This document shows positions 1 through 6,640 of a DNA stretch of 10,045 nucleotides, piece by piece. The position numbers and the translations under genes are program-made. The notes beneath the pieces were generated by a model, which saw nothing but the letters and a program-made list of their open reading frames with translations, made no database searches and had not been told where the DNA came from. Origin of the DNA: Pseudomonadota bacterium (GTDB taxonomy: Bacteria > Pseudomonadota > Alphaproteobacteria > Reyranellales > Reyranellaceae); the NCBI GenBank assembly GCA_023436825.1, contig JAEZHS010000436.1:1-10045 (forward strand), written 5' to 3'. How positions within the stretch are numbered: the stretch's first letter is position 1; every line of letters begins with the position of its first letter.

Positions 1-27
1 GAACAGTGCCGCCTTGCGGCTCTGTTC
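1..27. other. Stem-loop at left edge, possible end of an upstream transcript
   Basis: Bases 1-6 (GAACAG) pair with 22-27 (CTGTTC) and bases 8-12 (GCCGC) pair with 16-20 (GCGGC) around a CTT loop. The only defect is a T-T mismatch at 7/21, giving an 11-pair stem. No T-tract follows, so it is not a textbook intrinsic terminator. It could close a transcript entering from the left, or be a palindromic repeat cut by the window edge. It lies about 65 bases before the first gene start. Confidence 0.35.
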
Positions 28-91
28 GGTTGCAAACCGCTCAAGCAAGGTGCTGGCATGGGCGACAAGCACGAGGAAGGAAAGAAGCCGA

Positions 92-832
92 ATGATCGAG
101 AAGATTCTGGATGTCCCGACCAAGGACGGGGCGATGGAAACCTTCGTTTGCTACCCGGAACGGGGTGGGCCGTACCCGCCGGTCCTGTTCCTGATGGACG
201 CGCCGGGCATCCGCGAGGAGCTCTATGACATGAGCCGCCGGCTCGCGACCGCGGGCTACTACGTGTTGCTGCCCAATCTCTACTACCGCGCCGGCAAGGA
301 CACCAAGTACGGCCCTGACGTCCTGCAGCAGGGCAGCGCCGACCACACCCGCATGCGGGCGGTACGTACCAAGATGACCATTCCGCCGGTCATGGACGAT
401 CTTGCCGCCCTGATGGCCTTTGCAGACCAGCAGAAGGAGTCGAAGAAGGGGCCGGTCGGCACCCATGGCTATTGCATGAGCGGGCCTTATTCACTGGCGG
501 CGGCGGCGCGCTATCCCGACCGTATCGCAGCCGCGGCCTCGTTCTACGGCACCTGGCTGGTGAGTGACGCGGTCGAGAGCCCGCATCTCACGCTCGGCAA
601 GGCCAAGGGGGAGCTCTACATCTCCTGCGCCGAGCACGACGAGCTGGCGCCGCCCGACATGGTCAAGAAGTTGAAGGAGCTGTTCGACGCCTCGGGCGCC
701 AAGGGTGAGCTCGAGGTGCATATGGGCGTCCATCACGGCTTCGCCTTCCCGCAACGCTGGTGCTACGACAAGCCCGCCGCCGAACGGCACTGGGAGCGCT
801 TGATCGCGCTTTATCGGCGCAACCTAGGCTAG
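92..832 (+). CDS. Dienelactone hydrolase family protein
   Basis: This 246-residue alpha/beta hydrolase belongs to the dienelactone hydrolase (DLH) family: cytosolic enzymes with a Cys-His-Asp triad that open lactones or cleave related esters, classically in chlorocatechol and other aromatic ring-cleavage routes. The nucleophile elbow is GYCMSG with Cys128. The likely acid is Asp183 in EHDELAP and the likely base is His215 in HHGF. The N-terminal half has the strand and oxyanion-loop region VLFLMDAPG (residues 31-39). Length is normal for the family. The ATG at 92 is chosen because it follows a purine-rich ribosome site (GGAAGGAAAG, 75-84) and begins with a typical family N-terminus; the frame is open further upstream, but that part looks non-coding. 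The stop is 10 bases before the next start, so the two genes form an operon. The exact substrate is unknown, and other DLH-type esterase activities are possible. Confidence 0.9.
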   Translation: MIEKILDVPTKDGAMETFVCYPERGGPYPPVLFLMDAPGIREELYDMSRRLATAGYYVLLPNLYYRAGKDTKYGPDVLQQGSADHTRMRAVRTKMTIPPVMDDLAALMAFADQQKESKKGPVGTHGYCMSGPYSLAAAARYPDRIAAAASFYGTWLVSDAVESPHLTLGKAKGELYISCAEHDELAPPDMVKKLKELFDASGAKGELEVHMGVHHGFAFPQRWCYDKPAAERHWERLIALYRRNLG

Positions 833-842
833 GGAGGACGTC

Positions 843-2258
843 ATGGGCCTCAAGACCGCAGCCGAGTACGTCGAGAGCCTGCGCGACGGCCGCGTCACCT
901 ACTGGGACGGCGAGCGCATCGACGACATCACCACGCATCCGCGGTTCAGGGTGCCGATCGAGGTGGCGTCGCGCGACTACGACTATGCCGATCCGACGCA
1001 TGGCGAACTGCGCGCTTTCACGACGGAGGAGGGCGGGCAGGCCCACCGCATCTACCAGGTGCCGCGCGACGAGGCCGATTTGGCCAAGCGCGTCGAGCTG
1101 ATGAACCACACCTCGATCGTCGGCCTGGTGAGCGGCGTCTACATGGCGCTGATGAGCGTCAAGGACGCCGTCGCCAAGGTGAACCCGCAATACGCCGCCA
1201 ACATCGAGGCGATGTACCGCCATGCCCGCGACAATGACCTGCGCGCGGCCGAGGTCATCACCGACGCCAAGGGCGACCGCAAGCGCAAGGCGCACGAGCA
1301 GGACGATCCCGACCTCTATCTGCGCATCGTCGAGCGGCGCAACGACGGCATCGTGGTGCGCGGCGCCAAGCTGCACATCACCGGCGCCTCGCTGTGCCAC
1401 GAGCTGGTGGTCATGCCGACCAAGGGCATGCGGCAGGACGAGACAGACTATGCGGTGTCGTTCTCGATCCCGCTCAACACCAAGGGCGTGAAGGTCATCA
1501 ACCGCAGCTTCGCGCCGGCCGAGCTCAATGCGTTCGACTATCCGGCGAGCGCGCACCACAGCATCCCCGAGGGCTTCGTGGTGTTCGACGACGTGTTCGT
1601 GCCCTGGGACCGCGTGTTCCTGGCGGGCGAGGTCCAGCTTGCCAGCCTGTTCGCCCAGTCGCTTGGGCTGTGGGAACGCACCGGCGGCGTGGTCGATGCC
1701 GTGCGGGTGTCGCAGCTCTATGTCGGCCTGGCCCAGCTCGTTCTCGAGCATCAGGGCAAGGAGCGGGATCCGGTTGCCCAGAACGCCGTCTCCGAGCTCA
1801 TCAACTTCGCCGAGATGATGCGCATGAGCCTGGACTATGCCTGCCGGCACTACGAGCGCACGCCGTCCGGCATGATCCATCCCAATGTGCTCGCCATCAA
1901 CGTCGCCAAGTTCCACTGGGCGTCGAACTACCACGCCATGGTGCGCCACCTGCACGACGTCAGCGGCGGCCTGGTGATCACCGTGCCGCTGGAGGCCGAT
2001 CTCCGGAACGAGGAGTCCGGCAAGTACCTGCGCAAGTACCTGAAGAGCGTGCCAGGAGCGGAGCCCGAGACGCGCATGCGCGTCTACAACCTGATCCGCG
2101 ACCTGACAGCCGACGCCTATGGCGGTTGGCAGTTCGTCGTGGCGCTGCAGGCCGGCGGCGGCCTGAACGCCCAGCGCATCATGATGCACCGCACCTACCC
2201 GATGGCCGATGCGAAAGCCAAGGCGCTGGCGGCGGCGGGAGCGACGCACGACGGGTGA
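843..2258 (+). CDS. HpaB/4-hydroxybutyryl-CoA dehydratase superfamily flavoprotein (probable FAD-dependent aromatic hydroxylase)
   Basis: This 471-residue protein has the acyl-CoA-dehydrogenase-like fold of the 4-hydroxyphenylacetate 3-monooxygenase large component (HpaB) and its relative 4-hydroxybutyryl-CoA dehydratase (AbfD). Family landmarks are an N-terminal substrate-binding segment, GDRKRKAHEQDDPDLYLR (144-161), VVRGAKLHITGA (171-182), VFVPWDRVF (251-259), and DVSGGL (372-377) in the C-terminal helical domain. Only two cysteines are present (Cys185 and Cys334). AbfD binds its 4Fe-4S cluster with three Cys and one His, so the cluster cannot be built here and a hydroxylase-type flavoenzyme is more likely. 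HpaB-type enzymes use FADH2 supplied by a separate reductase (HpaC), and none is encoded in this window. The start at 843 has a strong GGGAGGA site (832-838). It shares an operon with the upstream DLH-family hydrolase, which suggests oxidation followed by hydrolysis of an aromatic or lactone compound. The substrate is not determined. Confidence 0.85.
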   Translation: MGLKTAAEYVESLRDGRVTYWDGERIDDITTHPRFRVPIEVASRDYDYADPTHGELRAFTTEEGGQAHRIYQVPRDEADLAKRVELMNHTSIVGLVSGVYMALMSVKDAVAKVNPQYAANIEAMYRHARDNDLRAAEVITDAKGDRKRKAHEQDDPDLYLRIVERRNDGIVVRGAKLHITGASLCHELVVMPTKGMRQDETDYAVSFSIPLNTKGVKVINRSFAPAELNAFDYPASAHHSIPEGFVVFDDVFVPWDRVFLAGEVQLASLFAQSLGLWERTGGVVDAVRVSQLYVGLAQLVLEHQGKERDPVAQNAVSELINFAEMMRMSLDYACRHYERTPSGMIHPNVLAINVAKFHWASNYHAMVRHLHDVSGGLVITVPLEADLRNEESGKYLRKYLKSVPGAEPETRMRVYNLIRDLTADAYGGWQFVVALQAGGGLNAQRIMMHRTYPMADAKAKALAAAGATHDG

Positions 2259-2270
2259 GCTGGAGTCCAC

Positions 2271-2302
2271 TGTCATCCCGAGCGCAGCGAGGTATCTTTA
2301 AG
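2271..2302. repeat. Dispersed-repeat-like sequence (TCATCCCGAGCGCAGCGAGG type)
   Basis: Just 12 bases after the HpaB-like stop lies a stretch beginning TGTCATCCCGAGCGCAGCGA and ending in ATCTTTAAG. Its ATCCC and GGTAT arms form a slightly degraded palindrome. Sequences of this form occur in many copies between genes of alphaproteobacterial and other high-GC genomes. That recognition is from memory; only one copy lies in this window, so its repeat status here is inferred. It sits directly before two hairpins and a GIY-YIG remnant. Confidence 0.5.
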
Positions 2303-2310
2303 ACCACACC

Positions 2311-2327
2311 AAAGCCGCCTCGGCTTT
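2311..2327. terminator. Perfect 7-bp hairpin downstream of the DLH/HpaB-like operon
   Basis: AAAGCCG (2311-2317) pairs perfectly with CGGCTTT (2321-2327) around a CCT loop. The 3' arm ends in TTT but no longer U-tract follows. It lies 53 bases after the stop of the HpaB-like gene and is a plausible weak terminator for that operon. An alternative is that it is part of the adjoining repeat element. A second palindrome at 2335-2356 (8-bp arms, 6-base loop) follows, but it falls within the GIY-YIG remnant and may be coding in origin. Confidence 0.4.
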
Positions 2328-2334
2328 CCATTGT

Positions 2335-2550
2335 CGAGGCGATGCACGTCGCCTCGCTGATCATGCTGGCGACAGGGGCGGAACCTTCACACGCAAGTAT
2401 CGCCTCAACATGCTGGTCCATGTCGAGGAATTCCAGTTCGTCGACGAAGTGATTGCTCGAGAGAAGCAGATCAAAGGCTGGAGCCGCGCCAGGAAGGACA
2501 CGTTGGTTCAGGCGTCAAATCCGACTTGGGCTGACCTCGCCGATCCAGAC
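2335..2550 (+). pseudogene. C-terminal remnant of a small GIY-YIG endonuclease gene
   Basis: One plus-strand frame reads, in order, DARRLADH, GGTFTRKYRL, LVHVEEF, DEVIAREKQIKGW and NPTWADL. This is the characteristic order of the second half of the ~90-residue single-domain GIY-YIG proteins (COG2827 / UPF0213-like). The conserved Arg and His of the first block and the REKQIK block remain. The N-terminal GIY and YIG strands and a start codon are missing: upstream in this frame there is only hairpin and repeat sequence. At the other end there is no stop after NPTWADL, and the frame runs on into the antisense strand of the next gene. Both ends are therefore broken, so this is called a decayed fragment. 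The family is predicted to cut DNA, but its physiological role is poorly known. The remnant is convergent with the NHL gene, whose stop lies about 60 bases away. Confidence 0.65.
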
Positions 2551-2613
2551 GCTGCGACAGGTCCCACGCGGCGCGCGGGGGGACAAAGGCGGGGTCGTCG
2601 ACGCCGTGCGTCG

Positions 2614-3696
2614 CTATGGCGCCCGGTCCGGCTTGAACTTCTGCACGCGCTTTCCGTTGTCGACTTCGCCTGTGTAGATGTTGCCCTTGGAATCGACGGC
2701 GATGCTGTGGACCCAGTGGAAGTTGCCGGCCTGGCGGCCCGAGCGGCCGAAGCCGCCGACGACCTTGCCGTCGCTGCGCTGCAGGATGCGCAAGAGGTTG
2801 TTCTCGCCGTCGATATTGAACAGCCAGGTCTGGTTGGCGTCGGGCCAGAAGTTCAGGTCCCACACCGCGCCGGCGCCCAAGGTCGGCTTGTCATAAAACC
2901 ACTCGGTCACGAAGGTGCCGTCCTTCTTGAAGACCTGGATGCGGTTGTTGGTGCGGTCGCAGACATAGACCATGCCGTCCTTCGCCGGCTTGGCGCAGTG
3001 CACCGGGTTGGCGAATTGCTGCGACGGCGCCGCCGCCGGGTCGTAGGCTGGCTGCTTTTCGTCGTTCGGCTTGTTGCCGTAGGCGCCCCAGTGCCGCTTG
3101 TAGGCGCCGGTCTCCGAATCGAACACGATGACGCGGCGGTTGCCGTAGCCGTCCGCCACGAACACCTCCTTGGCGTCGGCATCGACCTGGATGTCGGCCG
3201 GACGGCCGAGCAGGGCGGTGTCGTTGCTGCCGCCGGTCGGGCCGAGCTTGCCGATGCTCAGCACCGGCTTGCCGTCCTTGGTGTACTTGAAGATCGCGCT
3301 GTCATTGGCCGCGTTGCCCGCGATCCACACGAAACCCGCGCGGTCGACATGGATGCCGTGCTCGTTGGCCACCCAGGGCGTCGTCTGCGGGAAGCCCCAT
3401 CCCTGGATGAAGTTGCCGTCGGCGTCGAACTCCATGACCGAGGGCGCGGGCGCACAGCACCTGCTGCGCGGCGGCTTCAGCGTCGCGCCCTTCTCGTCGT
3501 CGGTGAGGGAACGCGGCCGCTGCAGGATCCACACATGGTCGTCGGGCCCGACGGCGACGCTCGCCACCTGGCCCAGCAGCCAGTTGTTGGGAAGCGGCTT
3601 GGGCCAGAACGGATCGACCTGGAACTGCGGCGGGTCAGCGGCGAAGGAGGAGGATGAAAACGCGACAGCACTCAACAGGGCGCCGAGCGCCCGCAC
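2614..3696 (-). CDS. Secreted NHL-repeat six-bladed beta-propeller protein (start uncertain, possible frameshift)
   Basis: From the GTG at 3696 this is a 360-residue exported protein. Residues 1-19 form a signal peptide (hydrophobic ALGALLSAVAF, cleavage after SSSSFA). The mature part opens with DPFWPKPLPNNW and contains NHL-type blades, for example VFVADGYGNRRVIVFD (178-193), VYVCDRTNNRIQVF (243-256) and IYTGEVDNGKRVQKFK (340-355). Such propellers bind ligands or act as lactonase- or lyase-like enzymes in the periplasm; no catalytic assignment is possible here. The start is odd. A strong GGAGGAG site (3714-3720) precedes an ATG at 3710 encoding MKRAL, a natural signal-peptide beginning, but that frame ends after 12 codons (TGA 3674-3672). 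A single-base indel near 3695 would join the two frames. Either the gene is frameshifted (mutation or sequencing error) or it starts at the GTG, which has no well-placed ribosome site. It is the last gene of a four-gene minus-strand operon, 21 bases after the VOC gene. Confidence 0.8.
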   Translation of the reverse strand: MRALGALLSAVAFSSSSFAADPPQFQVDPFWPKPLPNNWLLGQVASVAVGPDDHVWILQRPRSLTDDEKGATLKPPRSRCCAPAPSVMEFDADGNFIQGWGFPQTTPWVANEHGIHVDRAGFVWIAGNAANDSAIFKYTKDGKPVLSIGKLGPTGGSNDTALLGRPADIQVDADAKEVFVADGYGNRRVIVFDSETGAYKRHWGAYGNKPNDEKQPAYDPAAAPSQQFANPVHCAKPAKDGMVYVCDRTNNRIQVFKKDGTFVTEWFYDKPTLGAGAVWDLNFWPDANQTWLFNIDGENNLLRILQRSDGKVVGGFGRSGRQAGNFHWVHSIAVDSKGNIYTGEVDNGKRVQKFKPDRAP

Positions 3697-3731
3697 AACG
3701 CACGCTTCATCGTCTCCTCCGTCGTTATGTC

Positions 3732-4238
3732 TTACGCCACCGCCTTTGCCGGTTGGCGCTTCTTCACCTGCCAGTCGTTCAGGATGTCGCGCGCATGGTT
3801 CTGCTTGGGATCCATGTCGCGTTCCTTGCCCGGGACCTTGGCCGCGAGCTCGATGACGTAGCCGTTGGGGTCGCGGAAGTAGATCGAGCGGATGAACTTG
3901 TGGTCGCTCCCGCCGCGGACCTCGCGGCCTTCCGACTTGCCCTTGGCGAACATCCTGTCGAGTGCGTCTGGCTCGACCTCGAGCGCGATGTGCAGGTCGA
4001 AGTCGTGCTGCTCCTTGAACTCGAACGGCATGTCGGGTGCCTCGAAGAAGGCGAGGCACGAGCCGTCGTCGAGCTGGAAGAAGGAGTGCAGCACCCCGGT
4101 GCCGGTCTTGCGGCCGGTCTGCGTGGTCTCGATCTTGAAGGCGTTGACGAGCGGCAGGCCGAGGAAGTCCTCGTAGAACTTCCGGGTCTCCTCCGAATCG
4201 CGGCAACGATAGGCGTTGTGGTGCAGTCCCTTGATCAT
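3732..4238 (-). CDS. VOC superfamily (glyoxalase/dioxygenase-fold) protein
   Basis: This 168-residue protein carries two beta-alpha-beta-beta-beta modules of the vicinal oxygen chelate (VOC) fold. The first opens with GLHHNAYRCRD and FYEDFLGLPL; the second with DLHIALEVEPD and ends in RDPNGYVIEL. Candidate metal ligands in the usual places are His7, His83 and Glu130, so a divalent-metal enzyme is likely (glyoxalase, ring-cleaving dioxygenase, or thiol-conjugate lyase type). A ~35-residue polar tail after the domain (from about 134, rich in Lys and Arg) is longer than in minimal VOC proteins. The ATG at 4238 has AGGAG at 4245-4249. It starts 14 bases after the GST stop, so the two are probably co-translated. 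Pairing with a GST suggests a glutathione-conjugate substrate, but the reaction cannot be named. Confidence 0.88.
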   Translation of the reverse strand: MIKGLHHNAYRCRDSEETRKFYEDFLGLPLVNAFKIETTQTGRKTGTGVLHSFFQLDDGSCLAFFEAPDMPFEFKEQHDFDLHIALEVEPDALDRMFAKGKSEGREVRGGSDHKFIRSIYFRDPNGYVIELAAKVPGKERDMDPKQNHARDILNDWQVKKRQPAKAVA

Positions 4239-4252
4239 GGGAGTCTCCTAAA

Positions 4253-4930
4253 TCAGGTGATCGCCTGCCAGGGCTGCCCCTTGGTCGAGGCGCAGAAGCC
4301 GTTGAAGGTTTCGTAGACCTTGGCGTAGTTCGGCCCGGCCTTGAAGGTGTCGAGCCAGCGCTTGATGTTGGGATAGGCCGAGAAATCGCAATGGACAAGC
4401 TCGCCCGCCGTGGTGATGGCGGCGCCGAAATAGTCCGCGACCGTGAGCTGGTTACCGCTCAGGTACTTGTTGTTCGGCCCGATGAAGTGGTCGTTCAGGA
4501 TCTGCAGCCAGATCTTCGACTTCTCCTTGCCGTAGGCGACCACGGCCTCCTGCACCTTGGCGTCCTCACGCTTGAGGTGCGGGAAGAGCTGCGGATAGAT
4601 CAGCCCATAGCCCCAGTCGCGATAGAAGTTGGAGTTGAACCAGTCCATGACCTCGTTCACGCGGGCGCGCTGCTTGAGGTCCTTCGGATAGGTCGGCGAA
4701 TCGATCTTCTCGGCAAGATAGCGCAGGATCGCCGCGCTTTCGGTCAACCGGAAGTCGCCGTCCTCCAGCATCGGGATCAGGTGGTTGGGATTGATCTTGC
4801 TGTAGGCCGGCTCGTAGTGCTGGCCTTTCAGGATATCGACCACCTCCATGTCGCACTTGATGTCGTTGTCGGCGATGAACTGCATCACCGGACGGCTCGT
4901 GGTGGATACCGGGTGCATGTAGAGCTTCAT
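4253..4930 (-). CDS. Glutathione S-transferase family protein
   Basis: This 225-residue soluble GST has an N-terminal thioredoxin fold (about 1-80) and a C-terminal all-helical domain. The N-terminus MKLYMHPVSTTSRPV puts Ser12 (or Ser9) where theta-like bacterial GSTs carry the serine that activates glutathione. NHLIPMLEDGDFRLTESAAI contains the cis-proline and the Glu-Ser pair that binds the gamma-glutamyl group. LTVADY in the C-terminal domain is the conserved N-capping box. The ATG at 4930 is chosen because GGAGG at 4936-4940 is ideally spaced and the family starts MKLY; an in-frame ATG ten codons earlier would overlap the previous gene. It lies 14 bases after the solute-receptor stop and 14 bases before the VOC start. 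It may conjugate glutathione to an electrophile or act as a dehalogenase or isomerase; which is unknown. Confidence 0.9.
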   Translation of the reverse strand: MKLYMHPVSTTSRPVMQFIADNDIKCDMEVVDILKGQHYEPAYSKINPNHLIPMLEDGDFRLTESAAILRYLAEKIDSPTYPKDLKQRARVNEVMDWFNSNFYRDWGYGLIYPQLFPHLKREDAKVQEAVVAYGKEKSKIWLQILNDHFIGPNNKYLSGNQLTVADYFGAAITTAGELVHCDFSAYPNIKRWLDTFKAGPNYAKVYETFNGFCASTKGQPWQAIT

Positions 4931-4944
4931 CGATGCCTCCGTGT

Positions 4945-6540
4945 CTAGCGGTCGAGCCAAACGTCCTCGAACCGCCAGTGATTATAGATCGTGTTGATGG
5001 CGAGGTTCAGTCCCTTGACCTCGGGCCGCCAGCAGGTGGCGCCCCAGTCGTGCTGTATCACGGGTCGGGCGCCGTCTTCCTGTAACTTTTTGTCGATCTC
5101 CCAGACGAGCTTGCGCCGTTCGGCCCCGTCCTGCATCCGCGACTGCTGCTCGAACAGCTTCTCGAGCTCGGGATTGCAGTAGTTGGTGTAGTTGCGCTCC
5201 GAGCCGCAGCTGAAGGTTTCGTAGAAGACCACGTCGGGATCGTCGATGCCGACACCCTGGACGTTCATGCCCACGGTGTAGTCCTTGCGGACCATGCGGT
5301 TGTACCAGACCGCCGTGTCCAGCGGCTCCAGCTCACCCTGGATGAAGACGTGCTTGAGATGGTCGATCAGGATCACGGCCTGGTCGCGGTAGGTCGGGAT
5401 ATTGCGGGTCGAGACCTTGATCCTGAGCGGCTTGTCGGCGCTGTAGCCCAGTTCGGCCATGATCTTGCGGCCCTCGGCGCGCGCCTTTTCATGGTCGGCG
5501 CCGTAGCCCGCGACCGTGGCGAGGTATTCCGCCGGCATGCCCCAGCGCCCTTCCGGCGGCGGCAGCATGGTGCCGCCGATGCGGTTCGTGCCCTGGCCGA
5601 TGATGTGGGTGAAGGAGTCGCGGTCGATCGCCAGCACCATCGCCTTGCGCACGCGCGCATCGTCGAACGGCGGCTTGTCGCGATTGACCAGCAGGTTGGC
5701 CTGGGTGTTGGTCGGGAGCATCTCGCAGATCGCCCACGGCGCCTGCGTCTTGAGGTCCTTCAGCGCGGGCGCCGCGATCTCGGCGGTGAAGGTCATGTCG
5801 GCCTTGCCGGCGGTGAAGGCCAGGGCCGAGGTGGCGCGATTGGGGATGATGCTGAACTCGATCGAATCGAGGTAGGGCTTGCCCTTCTTCCAGTAGTCGG
5901 GATTGCGCACCACCTTCATCGATTCGTTCTGCTTCAGCTCGACGAACTTGAAGGGGCCGGTGCCGATCGGCTTGGTGCGCATCTGCGCCACAGGCACGTG
6001 GCAGGGATAGACTGGCGAGAAGGCGCCGGCCAGCATGGTCAGGACCGAGGGCTGGGGCCGGCCGAGGTGGAAGGTCACCTCGCGGTCGCCGTCGACCGTG
6101 ACCTCCTTGAGGTTGAACCACCACGACTTGCGCGGATTCTTGCGCAGCTTGCTTTCGGGCGAGATCAGCATGTCCCAGGTGCACTTCACGTCGGCGCTGG
6201 TGAAGGGCTTGCCGTCGTGCCACTTCACGCCGTCGCGCAGCTTGAAGGTGAGCTTGGTGCCGTCGTCGCTCCATTTCCATTCGGTTGCGAGGTCGGGAAC
6301 GATCGCGTCCGGCGCGTTCTGCTTGGACTTGGGATCGAAAACGACGAGATTGTTGTAGAGCGACATGAAGGGCATGACCGTCGAGATCGTCGCCTCTTCG
6401 TGGATCGACGCGCTGGGCGGGTTGTCGCGGTGCGTGACGCGCAGGTTGCCGCCGGCCTTCTGGGCCCAGGCCGGCGACAAGGCCGACACGCTGCCGGCGG
6501 CGACAATGACGGCCGACAAGGCGGCGATCCAACCACGCAT
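4945..6540 (-). CDS. ABC transporter family-5 (peptide/nickel/opine type) substrate-binding protein
   Basis: This 531-residue periplasmic solute receptor is of the DppA/OppA (SBP_bac_5) type. A signal peptide runs to AWA at residue 26. The mature protein contains the signature region LATEWKWSDDGT (84-95) and LRDGVKWHDGKPFTSADV (101-118), followed by the long three-domain body typical of the cluster C fold. It would capture an oligopeptide, opine, glycoside or other organic solute and hand it to an ABC permease. No permease or ATPase gene is adjacent; the downstream genes are GST, VOC and NHL instead. The ATG at 6540 has GGAGG at 6548-6552. It is the first gene of the minus-strand operon and is divergent from the YbjQ-like gene across a 100-base gap. 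The ligand is not predictable from the sequence. Confidence 0.92.
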   Translation of the reverse strand: MRGWIAALSAVIVAAGSVSALSPAWAQKAGGNLRVTHRDNPPSASIHEEATISTVMPFMSLYNNLVVFDPKSKQNAPDAIVPDLATEWKWSDDGTKLTFKLRDGVKWHDGKPFTSADVKCTWDMLISPESKLRKNPRKSWWFNLKEVTVDGDREVTFHLGRPQPSVLTMLAGAFSPVYPCHVPVAQMRTKPIGTGPFKFVELKQNESMKVVRNPDYWKKGKPYLDSIEFSIIPNRATSALAFTAGKADMTFTAEIAAPALKDLKTQAPWAICEMLPTNTQANLLVNRDKPPFDDARVRKAMVLAIDRDSFTHIIGQGTNRIGGTMLPPPEGRWGMPAEYLATVAGYGADHEKARAEGRKIMAELGYSADKPLRIKVSTRNIPTYRDQAVILIDHLKHVFIQGELEPLDTAVWYNRMVRKDYTVGMNVQGVGIDDPDVVFYETFSCGSERNYTNYCNPELEKLFEQQSRMQDGAERRKLVWEIDKKLQEDGARPVIQHDWGATCWRPEVKGLNLAINTIYNHWRFEDVWLDR

Positions 6541-6640
6541 CTCGTTTCCTCCGTTCCTTGTTGCCCGAACGCTATCACCCCAGGCCGGGCCAGCGTAGGC
6601 TGGCGGCCGTTCGTCAGATCAGGCTGCGAAAGGGCACTTC
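6541..6640. promoter_or_regulatory. Divergent intergenic region expected to hold promoters for both flanking operons
   Basis: This 100-base gap separates the minus-strand solute-receptor operon from the plus-strand YbjQ-like gene. Promoters in both directions are expected from the arrangement. Apart from the ribosome site of the receptor gene (6548-6552, read on the minus strand) and GAAAGGG before the YbjQ-like start, I see no convincing -35/-10 pair and no clear operator palindrome. The call rests on gene layout only. Confidence 0.35.

Noticed and set aside
14..91. Upstream in-frame ATG at 14 as the DLH-family start
   Set aside because: The extra 26 residues are Ser/Arg rich and overlap the left-edge hairpin. 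The ATG at 92 has a better ribosome site and a family-like N-terminus.
843..2258. Naming the HpaB-like gene as 4-hydroxybutyryl-CoA dehydratase
   Set aside because: Only two cysteines are present, too few for the dehydratase cluster.
663..2276. Long minus-strand open frame (537 codons) opposite the HpaB-like gene
   Set aside because: It is the antisense shadow of a clearly recognisable gene. The composition (His, Arg, Asp, Val rich, no domain) is typical of reverse-strand reading in high-GC DNA.
2410..3657. Plus-strand open frame of 415 codons
   Set aside because: Only its first ~45 codons are meaningful, as the GIY-YIG remnant. The rest is antisense to the NHL gene.
3697..4398. N-terminal extension of the NHL frame up to 4398
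   Set aside because: The extension reads GST and VOC coding sequence in the wrong frame. The signal peptide marks the real N-terminus near 3696-3710.
4931..4960. Ten-residue upstream start for the GST
   Set aside because: It would overlap the receptor stop codon and bypass the well-spaced GGAGG. MKLY is the normal GST beginning.
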